Source of the DNA: Dickeya aquatica
GTDB lineage: Bacteria > Pseudomonadota > Gammaproteobacteria > Enterobacterales > Enterobacteriaceae
Length of the DNA stretch: 64,000 nucleotides
Assembly: GCF_900095885.1 (NCBI RefSeq)
Contig: NZ_LT615367.1
Coordinates: forward strand, 1,736,001 to 1,800,000
Reading direction: 5' to 3'
Position numbers and translations under genes: made by a program
The notes under the pieces: generated by a model
Database searches by the model: none
Told to the model about the DNA's origin: nothing
Seen by the model: only the letters and a program-made list of their open reading frames with translations
Part shown: positions 41,868-51,008 of the stretch, piece by piece
Layout: each line of letters begins with the position of its first letter
How positions within the stretch are numbered: the first letter of the stretch is position 1

Positions 41868-42877
41868 TACGCGACTCCGGTTAAGCAAGGGCGGGGCTGG
41901 CCCCATACACCCTCTTCAGGTAAATACAGTTGGCTGTCTCGCCAGACAAGGCCGCCGATACGGTCATCGGTGAGTAATAACGGGCCGTCAAGATCGACAA
42001 TTTGGGCACCTTGTGCCACCAGCGTTGCCGGGGCCATCGACAGCGAGGTGCTGACCATGCAGCCCACCATGATGCCGAGTCCCTGCGCCCGTGCGGCCTG
42101 ACGCAGCCGCAGTGCTTCGGTCAGGCCGCCGGTTTTATCCAGCTTGATGTTGACCCGCTCGTAGCGCTGCGAAAGACCGGGCAGCGACTGGCAATCGTGG
42201 CAGGACTCATCGGCGCACAGCGCAATCGGGTGCGGCAATTCGGCCAGTGCAGCATCGTCGCTGGCGGGCAGCGGCTGTTCAATCATGCTGACGCCAAGGC
42301 GCAACAGTTCCGGCACCAGTTTCAGGTATAAATCGGGCGTCCAGCCTTCGTTGGCATCGACAATCAGACCAGCATTAGGGGCACACTCGCGCACGGCCGC
42401 CACCCGCTCGATGTCATTGGCATCGGCCAGTTTCAGTTTCAGCAACGGACGATGGGCGTGGCGTTGTGCCGCCTGTGCCATCTTCTCCGGGGTATCCAGC
42501 GATAGGGTGAATGCGCTGACCAGCGGCGTCGGGCGAGGCAGGCCAGCCAGTTGCCACACCGGTTTTCCGCACTGCTGGCACGCCAAATCCCACAGGGCGC
42601 AGTCCAGCGCGTTACGTGCCGCACCGGCTGGCAGGCTATGTTGCAGCGCCTGCCGGTCAAGCCCTTCGCGTACTGCCGGCTGGAGCGCCAGTAGCTGCGC
42701 TTCAACGCCCTCAAGGCTTTCACCGTAGCGGGCGTAAGGCACGCATTCTCCGTGCCCTTCATAACGCCCGTCGCGCACCGTCACTTTGATGACATCGGCG
42801 TGGGTTTTGCTGCCGCGCGAAACGGTAAAGGTTTCTTTTAGCGCCCAGCGTTCATGGGTAACGAACAGTTCAGCCAT
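41867..42877 (-). CDS. Enolase-superfamily epimerase (DgcA / L-Ala-D/L-Glu epimerase type)
   Basis: This 336-residue protein has the muconate-lactonising subgroup motifs: KxK lysines in 'PLLKLKLAD' near residue 147, metal ligands in 'IVDANEGW' (about 172), 'MIEQPLP' (about 198) and 'CADESCHD' (about 222), and the second base lysine in 'NIKLDKTGG' (about 246). Close relatives are dipeptide epimerase YcjG and DgcA, which racemises N-acetyl-glutamate. Being next to a DgcN-like gene favours the second, but murein dipeptide epimerisation remains possible. Confidence 0.88.
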   Translation of the reverse strand: MAELFVTHERWALKETFTVSRGSKTHADVIKVTVRDGRYEGHGECVPYARYGESLEGVEAQLLALQPAVREGLDRQALQHSLPAGAARNALDCALWDLACQQCGKPVWQLAGLPRPTPLVSAFTLSLDTPEKMAQAAQRHAHRPLLKLKLADANDIERVAAVRECAPNAGLIVDANEGWTPDLYLKLVPELLRLGVSMIEQPLPASDDAALAELPHPIALCADESCHDCQSLPGLSQRYERVNIKLDKTGGLTEALRLRQAARAQGLGIMVGCMVSTSLSMAPATLVAQGAQIVDLDGPLLLTDDRIGGLVWRDSQLYLPEEGVWGQPRPCLTGVA

Positions 42878-42888
42878 GATGGTGCCCG

Positions 42889-43881
42889 TTACAGTTGATC
42901 GATAATGCGGCCGACACCCTGGCGGAACGGGTCTACAACCGGCAGCCCAAGCTGCTGTTCCAGTGCTGCCATATAGGCCAGCGCCTGTTCCTCTGGCATC
43001 TGTACGCTGTTAATCGAGACACCGACAAAGCGGGCGAGTGGATTGGTCAGGCGCGCCATCGCCAGATTCAGGTCAATACAGGCTTGCAACTCAGGTAACG
43101 GATAATCAACGCCACGCATATGGGTGCGCGTCGGTTCATGGCACAACACCAGTGCATCAGGCTGTGCGCCGTGGATAATACCGGTGGTGACACCCGCAAA
43201 AGAAGGGTGAAACAGCGATCCCTGACCTTCTATGACGTCCCAGTGCTGCGCGTCGTTATCCGGGGCGAGGGTTTCGACCGCCCCGGCGATAAAGTCAGAC
43301 ACCACCGCATCAATACTGACCCCCGCACCTGAGATTAAAATACCTGTTTGCCCGGTGGCGCGAAATGTTGCATCACCGCCACGCTCCAGCAGGGCTTTTT
43401 CAATCGCCAGCGCGGTATACATCTTGCCGCAGGAACAATCGGTGCCGACCGGCAGCAGGCGTTTCCCGCTGCGCTTGCGCCCGCTGGCAACCGGAAATGA
43501 TTGGGTCGGGTGGCGCACATCAAACAGCGAGCGCTCCAGCCGTGCGGCCAGCTCACGGATTTCGGGCACATCGGCCAGCTTGTTATGCAGCCCGGCGGCC
43601 AAATCCATGCCGCACTCCAGCGCCTGGCGCAGCACGGCTATCCAGGCCTCAGAAAATAATCCCCCCCGGTTTGCCACTCCAATGACCAGCGTGCGGGCTC
43701 CGGCTGCCACGGCCGCCTGAATATCCATATCCGGCAGGCCACAATCAGCCTGGCATCCCGCCATTCGATATTGCCCGACACAATATTCCGGGTGCCATTG
43801 CTGAATACCGATTGCCACTTTAGCCGCTAATTGGTCATGTGCATCACCGAGAAAAAGTAAATAAGGTTTTTGAATATTCAT
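42889..43881 (-). CDS. DUF1611 / DgcN-like protein (probable D-glutamate N-acetyltransferase)
   Basis: This 330-residue protein has an N-terminal Rossmann-like domain ('YLLFLGDAHDQLAAKVAIGI') and a P-loop domain with GTDCSCGKMYTALAIEKAL (about residue 148), 'ATGQTGILISGAGVSIDAVVSDFIAG' and 'IEGQGSLFHPSFAGVT'. This is the DUF1611 pattern. Characterised members (DgcN) acetylate D-glutamate. GGAGG precedes the ATG at 43881, and an earlier Met is not used. First gene of the operon; stop and next start are 11 bp apart. Confidence 0.85.
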   Translation of the reverse strand: MNIQKPYLLFLGDAHDQLAAKVAIGIQQWHPEYCVGQYRMAGCQADCGLPDMDIQAAVAAGARTLVIGVANRGGLFSEAWIAVLRQALECGMDLAAGLHNKLADVPEIRELAARLERSLFDVRHPTQSFPVASGRKRSGKRLLPVGTDCSCGKMYTALAIEKALLERGGDATFRATGQTGILISGAGVSIDAVVSDFIAGAVETLAPDNDAQHWDVIEGQGSLFHPSFAGVTTGIIHGAQPDALVLCHEPTRTHMRGVDYPLPELQACIDLNLAMARLTNPLARFVGVSINSVQMPEEQALAYMAALEQQLGLPVVDPFRQGVGRIIDQL

Positions 43882-44678
43882 GACGGCCTCCATTAATATT
43901 AATTTTGAATAAATAATGATGTGAGAAATTGAACTGCATCCCAGGTCTCTGGGTTTTATTTTTTTCTTTTTTATTTCTCATGCTAGATATTTGTGGTGCT
44001 GTTGTCTTGATATTATCAATCAGTGATATGTTGTCAATAGTGATGATAAATTAGATTATAATGCTGAATTTATTGCTGTTTATTCTTTTTTGTTGTTTAT
44101 TTTTGCTTTTTAATTGGTATTAAATTTTGTTTTTTCTTTTAATGAGGTTATTGTGCGGGTTTTTATAAAAAACGTATTTTTTAAAAAATAATTAACTATT
44201 TTGGTGCGATGAATGCATTATTTTGGTGCTGAGAAAATGAAAAGAATCAGCCCGGTGTTATTATCGCAGGGTTTGTTAAGAAGATGCTGGGTAATATTTT
44301 CGACAGGGTTAATTTTTTCGCGGAAACGGGGGCGAAAAGCCAGATTTTCGGGTAGGGAGAGTGGCGCAGATGCCTCAAAATGGGGCGCGTCCTGTGCGTT
44401 TTTTTCGCCACGTTGTCGCCGTGCTGTAACGGAAAAAACAAGATTTGAGCAGTCCGTCACAGATTTGTCGGGCATATCTCCCCTACAGACGATGGCGTGC
44501 ATGGTGGCGGTTTATAGTTAGGGCATCGTACCCGGCCACCGGTTAAAGGTGGGGCAGCGATGGGGTGTCAGTTATCTGCGGGACGCTTTTGCTTTTAAGT
44601 ATGCAGACGGTTATCTCTCTGACAGGGTACTGACAGTCTGGTTGTGGTTTTATCATCAGTACGTTATTGCGAGCATGC
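43882..44678. other. AT-rich region between the DgcN-type operon and the diguanylate cyclase
   Basis: About 800 bp, very AT-rich from 43,900 to 44,250, with a promoter for the DgcN operon (separate entry). A CCCAG/CTGGG hairpin with a T-rich plus-strand flank is at 43941-43954. TATTTTGGTGC occurs twice in direct orientation at 44197-44207 and 44219-44229, 22 bp apart. A 102-codon ORF at 44213-44521 has no ribosome-binding site and unlikely composition, so I leave it out. Confidence 0.5.
44007..44037 (-). promoter_or_regulatory. Candidate promoter of the DgcN operon with overlapping palindrome
   Basis: On the minus strand a perfect -35 TTGACA (44037-44032) is followed after 16 bases by TAATAT (44015-44010). 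The -10 is covered by the 13-bp palindrome TTGATATTATCAA (44007-44019), a likely repressor site. It lies about 130 bp before the DgcN-like ATG. The regulator is not identified in this window. Confidence 0.5.
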
Positions 44679-46247
44679 ATGCCAATTCATTATCGCGTTT
44701 TCACCCGTGTGTGTCGTTTTCTGCGCTTGTTGCCTCCGGCGTTCTCCCGTGCCTCTCCCGGCCTGACCATGATGGTGTTTTTGATAGTATGCAGCCTGAT
44801 CTTTGTCGTCAGCAGCATCTGGACGTTTTGGGGCTCTTATCAGAGCGCAATGGATGGTGCGCAGAAAAATGCCATTAACCTGTCGGTAGCCATGTCACGT
44901 CAGGCACAGGATACCTTTGCGCCGATTGAAGTGGCGATTGATGACATGCTAACAGAGTTATCACAAACCGGTATGCTGGATTCTGCGCGGGTAAAAAATG
45001 TGCTGGATAGCCATCGCGCGGTGTTGCCGCAACTGGTCGGGTTATATTTATTTGATGATAAAGGAAACCTGATTGCCTCGACGTCCAATGGGCCGCTTTA
45101 TATTTATAATGCCTCCCGGCGGGAGTATTTCTCTTTTTTAAAGCAGAATAATGTCTCTTCACTATATATTGCTAAAGTGACGGTCAGTAATATTACCCAT
45201 AAGCGAGTGATTCCGGTCGCTAAACGGGTAAATGGCCCGAATGGTGAATTCAAAGGCGTTTTTCTTGCGTCTATCGATCATAACTATTTTGGCAATTTCT
45301 ACAGCTATTTTAATCTGGACTATAACGGCGTGTTGTCATTAATGAACGCCAATGGTCACGCGATTTATCTCTACCCCCATTTAGAGCAGTATATTAATCA
45401 TGATTTCTCAAGCGGTGGGCTGTTTGAACCGTCACGGCTGGAGCGGGGCAGCGGTAGCGGCATCTGGCGTACCACGCTGGATGGACGGGTGCGCATTCTC
45501 GCTTATGTTAAGTTGCAACGTTACCCGCTGGTGGTGGCGGCCAGTCTTGATAAAAGCGCAATACAACAGCGCTGGCTTACCAACAATATCCCTGCCATGT
45601 TGCTTAATGTGCTGGTGCTGTTTGCGATTGGTTTTCCCGGCAGTTTTGTGTTGCGGCAGGTTCGGCAAACGGTGAGAAGTAATGATGACATCAGCCGCCT
45701 GCATCAGGAAGTGACGGATAAAAACAAGGTGTTGCAAAAACTGGCATTGATTGACCCGCTGACCAGACTGGCAAACCGACGTCGTTTTGATCGCTATCTG
45801 GAACTGGCGCTGGATAAGGCCCGGCAAGCGGGCACACCGATGACGCTCATCATGCTGGATGTGGATTTTTTCAAACGCTACAACGACACCTATGGGCACG
45901 TACAAGGTGATGGCTGCCTGGTGCAAATCGGTATGGTACTGGCCGGTCTGCCGCTGCCCCCCGATGGCCTGGCCGCCCGCTATGGCGGGGAAGAGTTTGC
46001 GATTATTCTGCCGGGCCTGTCCGGTGAGCAGGGCGAGGCGCTGGGCATTCAGGCGGTCGAACGGGTGCGAGAGAGTGCGATTGCGCATCAGGCATCGTTG
46101 CTCGCCCATCAGGTCGTGACCATGAGTGCCGGTGTCTATACCTATTCCAGCGCCAACCCGTGTAGCCAGCAACGGCTGAAAGAAGGGGCCGATCAGGCAC
46201 TCTATCTGGCGAAGAAAAAAGGGCGTGATAACTGTGTGCGCCTGTGA
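44679..46247 (+). CDS. Membrane diguanylate cyclase with periplasmic sensor domain
   Basis: This 522-residue protein has a first membrane helix at about residues 28-50 ('LTMMVFLIVCSLIFVVSSIW'), a dCache-type periplasmic domain to about 300 ('GLYLFDDKGNLIASTSNG', 'REYFSFLKQNN'), a second helix ('IPAMLLNVLVLFAIGFPGSF') and a GGDEF domain. The active site reads GGEEF at 436-440. The usual RxxD inhibition motif five residues before it is absent. It should make cyclic di-GMP in response to an external ligand. The ATG at 44679 follows an alternative TTG. Confidence 0.9.
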   Translation: MPIHYRVFTRVCRFLRLLPPAFSRASPGLTMMVFLIVCSLIFVVSSIWTFWGSYQSAMDGAQKNAINLSVAMSRQAQDTFAPIEVAIDDMLTELSQTGMLDSARVKNVLDSHRAVLPQLVGLYLFDDKGNLIASTSNGPLYIYNASRREYFSFLKQNNVSSLYIAKVTVSNITHKRVIPVAKRVNGPNGEFKGVFLASIDHNYFGNFYSYFNLDYNGVLSLMNANGHAIYLYPHLEQYINHDFSSGGLFEPSRLERGSGSGIWRTTLDGRVRILAYVKLQRYPLVVAASLDKSAIQQRWLTNNIPAMLLNVLVLFAIGFPGSFVLRQVRQTVRSNDDISRLHQEVTDKNKVLQKLALIDPLTRLANRRRFDRYLELALDKARQAGTPMTLIMLDVDFFKRYNDTYGHVQGDGCLVQIGMVLAGLPLPPDGLAARYGGEEFAIILPGLSGEQGEALGIQAVERVRESAIAHQASLLAHQVVTMSAGVYTYSSANPCSQQRLKEGADQALYLAKKKGRDNCVRL

Positions 46248-46373
46248 CTCTTTCTCTTTACTCATCATCGTGTTGCCTTGCAGTCTGACCGGTTGCAGGG
46301 CTGCACGTCAGTGCGCTGGAAATATTTAATTAGAAAAAATCGCTTTACCAAACCTGACGTTTATCTATTAATA

Positions 46374-46393
46374 CGAACCATTATCATTCTTTG
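46374..46393 (+). promoter_or_regulatory. Probable Fur box upstream of efeU
   Basis: CGAACCATTATCATTCTTTG resembles the Fur consensus through the core ATTATCATT. It lies about 90 bp before the efeU start, where Fur control of an iron uptake operon is expected. Confidence 0.5.
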
Positions 46394-46478
46394 TCATGTT
46401 CGTGTTACGGCATGGCGATGACATACCCGGATGTTGCGGGGTTGCAAAGTACTACGGTCAGCACAGGAGTTGGCAGCC

Positions 46479-47324
46479 ATGTTTGTTCCATTACTCATTA
46501 TGTTTCGTGAGGGGCTGGAGGCGGCGCTGATAGTCAGCCTGATAGCCAGTTACCTCAAGCGTACCCAGCGTGAGCAGTGGATGGGAGCCGTGTGGGCCGG
46601 CGTCGGGCTGGCGCTGGCACTCTGCCTGGGTCTGGGGGTGATTATCAATGAAACCACCGGTGAATTTCCGCAAAAACAGCAGGAACTGTTCGAAGGCGTA
46701 GTGGCGCTGGTCGCTGTCGTCATTCTGACCTGGATGGTGTTCTGGATGCGAAAAGTGTCGCGCTCGGTGCGCCTGCATCTGGAAGGTGCGGTCGATAACG
46801 CGCTCAATGCCGGTAAGCGCCAGGGGTGGGCGCTGGTGGCGATGGTGTTTTTTGCCGTGGCGCGCGAGGGGCTGGAGTCGGTGTTTTTCCTGCTGGCGGC
46901 GTTTGAGCAGGATGTGGGCATTGCCGCGCCCATCGGTGCGCTGCTGGGGCTGGCCTGTGCAGTGGTGGTGGGTGCACTGATCTACTGGGGCGGCGTGAAG
47001 CTGCAACTGGCGCGTTTCTTTAAATGGAGCAGCCTGTTTATTTTGTTTGTCGCCGCCGGGCTTGCCGCCGGAGCCATTCGGGCTTTTCACGAGGCTGGGT
47101 TGTGGAACGAATTTCAACAGGTTGCGTTTGATTTGAGTGCGGTTTTATCCACCCACAGTGTGGCGGGAACGGTGCTTGAGGGCATGTTTGGCTATCAGGA
47201 AGCGCCGACGGTCAGTGAAGTTGCCGTTTACTGGTTATACCTGATCCCGGCTTTGCTGTACTTCTTTTTGCCTGCGCGCCCGGCACAACTTAGTGCGACG
47301 GCACCGCAACCGCGCCAGCGCTAG
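46479..47324 (+). CDS. efeU: Ferrous iron permease EfeU
   Basis: This 281-residue FTR1/EfeU-family permease starts MFVPLLIMFREGLEAALIVS with AGGAG upstream. It has seven hydrophobic helices and two REGLE iron-binding motifs, at residues 10-14 and about 129-133 ('AREGLESVFFLLAA'). It carries iron across the inner membrane with EfeO and EfeB. The gene is intact, unlike in E. coli K-12, where it is frameshifted. Confidence 0.95.
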   Translation: MFVPLLIMFREGLEAALIVSLIASYLKRTQREQWMGAVWAGVGLALALCLGLGVIINETTGEFPQKQQELFEGVVALVAVVILTWMVFWMRKVSRSVRLHLEGAVDNALNAGKRQGWALVAMVFFAVAREGLESVFFLLAAFEQDVGIAAPIGALLGLACAVVVGALIYWGGVKLQLARFFKWSSLFILFVAAGLAAGAIRAFHEAGLWNEFQQVAFDLSAVLSTHSVAGTVLEGMFGYQEAPTVSEVAVYWLYLIPALLYFFLPARPAQLSATAPQPRQR

Positions 47325-47443
47325 TCACCATTGTCAATAATGATGAGGCATTTGGCCTGCCACGCCTCGTCACCCAGCTACCGATGATGCTGGTATAAAT
47401 CAAATTACTGCTATTAATCAGTCAATTAATAAAGGATAGCTCT

Positions 47444-48565
47444 ATGTCTACACCATTGTTTCGTCGCACGGCCCTGAGTGTTGCACTGCTGGCGCTGCCT
47501 GCGTTTGGCGTACTGGCTGCGGATATCCCGCAGGTGAAAGTGACGGTCAACGACAAGCAGTGCGAACCGATGCAAGTGACGGTGCCTGCCGGGAAAACGC
47601 AGTTTGTGGTGACCAATGCCAGCCAGAAAAACCTGGAGTGGGAGATCCTCAAAGGGGTGATGGTCGTAGAAGAGCGTGAAAATATCGCCCCCGGTTTCAC
47701 CCAGAAAATGACCGCCACGCTGGAGCCAGGTGAATATGACATGACCTGCGGGTTGCTGAGTAACCCGAAAGGCAAACTGGTGGTCACGGCAGCGGCTGGC
47801 AGCACGCCGGTACAAACCAATGTGCTGGATCTGGTCGGGCCGATTGCCGAATACAAAGTGTATGTCACTAAAGAGGTTGACGGGTTGGTCGCGCAGACCA
47901 AACGTTTCACCGATGCCATCAAGGCGGGCAAGCTTGATGAAGCCCGGAAACTCTATGCGCCGACGCGCCAGCATTATGAGCGCATCGAGCCGATTGCCGA
48001 ATTGTTCTCCGATCTGGACGGCAGCATTGATGCCCGCGAAGACGACTACGAGCAAAAGGCCGCTGACCCGAAATTCACCGGCTTCCATCGTCTGGAAAAG
48101 GCACTGTTTGCTGATAACAGCGTCAAAGACATGGCGAAGTATGCCGACCAGCTTTATACCGATACGCAAGAGCTGCAAACGCGCATTGCCAGCCTGACCT
48201 TCCCGCCGAATAAAGTGGTCGGTGGTGCAGCCGGGCTGATTGAGGAAGTGGCCGCCACTAAAATCAGCGGTGAGGAAGATCGCTACAGCCGCACCGATCT
48301 GTGGGATTTTCAGGCCAACGTTGATGGCGCACAGAAAATCGTCAACCTGCTGCGTCCGCTGTTGACCAAAGCCAACCCGGCGTTGCTGGCAAAAATCGAC
48401 GCTAACTTTAAAACCGTCGATACGGTGCTGGCGAAATATAAAACCTCAGAGGGCTTTGCCTCTTATGAGAAGCTCAGTGACGCCGATCGCACGGCGCTCA
48501 AAGGGCCGGTCACTGTGCTGGCAGAAGAGTTGGCGCAGTTGCGCGGTGTGCTGGGGCTGGACTAA
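47444..48565 (+). CDS. efeO: Periplasmic iron uptake protein EfeO
   Basis: This 373-residue protein has a signal peptide (cleavage after VLAAD, about residue 26), an N-terminal cupredoxin-like domain ('[20 protein letters not shown]' to about residue 120) and a C-terminal M75 peptidase-like helical domain with the conserved '[10 protein letters not shown]' block near 213. It binds ferrous iron in the periplasm and passes it on to EfeU. Second gene of efeUOB. Confidence 0.95.
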   Translation: MSTPLFRRTALSVALLALPAFGVLAADIPQVKVTVNDKQCEPMQVTVPAGKTQFVVTNASQKNLEWEILKGVMVVEERENIAPGFTQKMTATLEPGEYDMTCGLLSNPKGKLVVTAAAGSTPVQTNVLDLVGPIAEYKVYVTKEVDGLVAQTKRFTDAIKAGKLDEARKLYAPTRQHYERIEPIAELFSDLDGSIDAREDDYEQKAADPKFTGFHRLEKALFADNSVKDMAKYADQLYTDTQELQTRIASLTFPPNKVVGGAAGLIEEVAATKISGEEDRYSRTDLWDFQANVDGAQKIVNLLRPLLTKANPALLAKIDANFKTVDTVLAKYKTSEGFASYEKLSDADRTALKGPVTVLAEELAQLRGVLGLD

Positions 48566-48577
48566 GGCGGGCTAACC

Positions 48578-49900
48578 ATGAGTCGTTATCACGGCCCGCA
48601 CGATGGGCCACATGCTTCGTCAAACGCCGCCCCTTCGGCGTGCCCGGTACACGCCGATCTTGCCTCGCCTTCGCGCCGTCGCCTGTTACAGGGCCTTGGC
48701 ATGATGGGGGGCGCACTGGCGCTGGGCGCGGGCCCGGCTGCCGCTCAGGATACCCCGACCGCCCTATCACCGGATGAACGCTGGCAAAAACAACCGTTTT
48801 ACGGGCCGCATCAGGCTGGGATCACCACGCCGCAGCAGGCCGCCATGATGCTGGTGGCGTTTGATGTGCTGGCAAGCAGCAAGGCCGATTTGGCGCGGTT
48901 GTTTCAACTGCTGACGCAGCGCATTGCTTTTTTGAGCACGGGTGGCCAGGTGGAATCGGTTGACCCGCGCCTGCCACCGCTGGATTCTGGCATCATGGGC
49001 CGCGACATTTACCCGGATAACCTGACTATCACGGTGTCGGTGGGCGCGTCGCTGTTTGATGAACGCTTTGGTCTACAGGCACAAAAGCCGCGTAAACTTG
49101 AGCGTATGACGCGCTTTCCCAATGACTCGCTGGATGCCAGCCTGTGTCACGGTGATGTGCTGCTGCAAATTTGCGCCAACACGCATGAAACGGTGTTACA
49201 TGCGCTGCGCGATATCATTAAACAGACGCCGGATTTGCTCAGTGTGCGCTGGAAGCGTGAAGGGTTTATCTCGGCACATGCCGCGCGCAGTCAGGGTAAA
49301 GAAACGCCGATTAATTTGCTGGGCTTTAAAGATGGCACCGCCAATCCGAATAGTGCGGATAACGCGCTGATGGATGAAATCCTCTGGGTGGGGCCGCAGT
49401 CCGGCGAACCAGCCTGGGCCTACGGCGGCAGCTATCAGGCCGCGCGCATCATCCGTTTTCACGTCGAATTCTGGGATCGCACGCCGCTTAAAGAGCAGCA
49501 AATGATTTTTGGCCGCGACAAGCACAGCGGTGCGCCGCTGGGCATGGTCAATGAGCATGATGAGCCGGATTATAGCCAAGACCCGCAAGGCCAGGTGATC
49601 CCGCTGGATGCCCATATCCGCCTGGCAAACCCGCGCACGCCGGAAAGCCGTGCCAATCTGATGTTGCGCCGCGGCTACAGCTATTCGCTGGGGGTAACAA
49701 ACGCCGGTCAACTGGATATGGGGCTGCTGTTTGTCTGCTATCAGGCCGATCTGGAAAAAGGGTTCCTGACGGTACAAAAACGGCTTAACGGCGAGCCGCT
49801 GGAGGAGTACATCAAGCCGGTTGGCGGTGGGTATTTCTTTGCGCTGCCGGGTGTCAACACACCGGATGACTGGCTGGCCCGCACTTTGCTAAGCGCGTAG
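48578..49900 (+). CDS. efeB: Dye-decolourising heme peroxidase EfeB
   Basis: This 440-residue DyP-type peroxidase has a twin-arginine signal ([20 protein letters not shown], residues 30-49), the GxxDG motif in '[13 protein letters not shown]' near residue 250 and the C-terminal heme-side region '[13 protein letters not shown]'. It is exported folded by Tat and acts with EfeO in iron oxidation or release of iron from heme. It is 12 bp downstream of efeO. Confidence 0.95.
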   Translation: MSRYHGPHDGPHASSNAAPSACPVHADLASPSRRRLLQGLGMMGGALALGAGPAAAQDTPTALSPDERWQKQPFYGPHQAGITTPQQAAMMLVAFDVLASSKADLARLFQLLTQRIAFLSTGGQVESVDPRLPPLDSGIMGRDIYPDNLTITVSVGASLFDERFGLQAQKPRKLERMTRFPNDSLDASLCHGDVLLQICANTHETVLHALRDIIKQTPDLLSVRWKREGFISAHAARSQGKETPINLLGFKDGTANPNSADNALMDEILWVGPQSGEPAWAYGGSYQAARIIRFHVEFWDRTPLKEQQMIFGRDKHSGAPLGMVNEHDEPDYSQDPQGQVIPLDAHIRLANPRTPESRANLMLRRGYSYSLGVTNAGQLDMGLLFVCYQADLEKGFLTVQKRLNGEPLEEYIKPVGGGYFFALPGVNTPDDWLARTLLSA

Positions 49901-49946
49901 TGGTGATAACCCGTTTTATGTTGCCTCATGCTAATGAGGCGACTTT

Positions 49947-50897
49947 TTAGCGGGTGTTTTCACCGTCCTCACGGCCGTCAGCGCCATCACGCGCTGACGG
50001 CGCATCAAACAACGAGTAGAGCACCTCCCGCACCCAGCGATGGGCTGCCGAGCGATGGGGGCGCTCATGCCAGAACAGTGTCTTGGTAAAACCGGGGATA
50101 GCGACAGGTGGCTCGACAATCGCCAGTTGCGTTTCGGTCATTGCCATGCGTTCAGGGACAACGGCAATCATATCGCTGTCATATAGCATGTCGGCGAGCA
50201 CCAGAAAGCTGCTGACGGATAACGTCACCTTGCGCTGATAGCCCCGTTGCGCCAGCGCCTCATCGGTGACGCCGCTAAACGGGTTGCCCTGATAAGACAC
50301 CAGCACATGATCCAGCGCACAAAAACGTGCCAGAGACAGCGGTTTCCCGGCATCGGGATGGTCTGCACGCATCACACACACGTAGCGTTCGCGAAATAAA
50401 TGGCGGCTGTGCAACAAAGGCATGGTGAGGTGCGGTGTCATCAGCAGCATATCCACCTCTGCGCTCTCCAGTTGCTCGTGCATCCGCTGTGGGTCAGGCG
50501 GCACAATCGCAACCCGGATACCGGGAGCCTGCTGCCTTAGCTGCCGAATGAGCGGGACAATCACGGCGCGCAGGGCGTAATCCGTCGCGGCCAGCGTGAG
50601 CGTCAGCGAGGCGGTGGCCGGGTCAAAGCGGTGAGGTTGCAGCAGTGACCGGGCATCATGCAGAAGCTGTTTTACCGGGGCGGCCAGTTCCTGTGCCCGC
50701 AGCGTGGGGACGATGCCGCGCTGGGTGCGGGTAAACAGCGGGTCATCAAAACAGTCACGCAGACGTGTCAGCATGGCGCTCACCGCAGGCTGTGTCAGCG
50801 AGAGCCGCTGGGCTGCGCGAGTCACGCTGCGTTCATCCAGCAGGGCATCAAGCGCCTTGAGTAAATTGAGATCCAGATTTCTGATATCAATATTCAT
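49947..50897 (-). CDS. LysR-family transcription regulator
   Basis: This 316-residue regulator starts MNIDIRNLDLNLLKALDALL. Its N-terminal helix-turn-helix ('SVTRAAQRLSLTQPAVSAML') and the 'FDDPLFTRTQRGIVPTLRAQ' block are typical of the NodD/LeuO-like LysR group. The C-terminal effector domain follows. It is divergent from the SRPBCC-family gene, which is its probable target. Upstream codons give only a TTG alternative, so the ATG at 50897 is used. Confidence 0.9.
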   Translation of the reverse strand: MNIDIRNLDLNLLKALDALLDERSVTRAAQRLSLTQPAVSAMLTRLRDCFDDPLFTRTQRGIVPTLRAQELAAPVKQLLHDARSLLQPHRFDPATASLTLTLAATDYALRAVIVPLIRQLRQQAPGIRVAIVPPDPQRMHEQLESAEVDMLLMTPHLTMPLLHSRHLFRERYVCVMRADHPDAGKPLSLARFCALDHVLVSYQGNPFSGVTDEALAQRGYQRKVTLSVSSFLVLADMLYDSDMIAVVPERMAMTETQLAIVEPPVAIPGFTKTLFWHERPHRSAAHRWVREVLYSLFDAPSARDGADGREDGENTR

Positions 50898-51008
50898 TAT
50901 ATGAAGAATCAATAAACACGATTTTTTCTATTTCACCATGTCGCTTATGCTGACACAAGTGCTGACAGAGCAGCGCTGCTGACCTATCCGTTACGGCAAT
51001 ACGTTGAG

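Noticed and set aside
44213..44521. 102-codon ORF on the plus strand
   Set aside because: There is no ribosome-binding site, the composition is Arg/Ser-rich and unlike neighbours, and a comparable frame lies opposite. Probably chance.
45432..46268. 278-codon ORF antisense to the diguanylate cyclase
   Set aside because: It covers the GGDEF domain on the opposite strand and is rich in His, Gln and Arg, as expected of a shadow frame.
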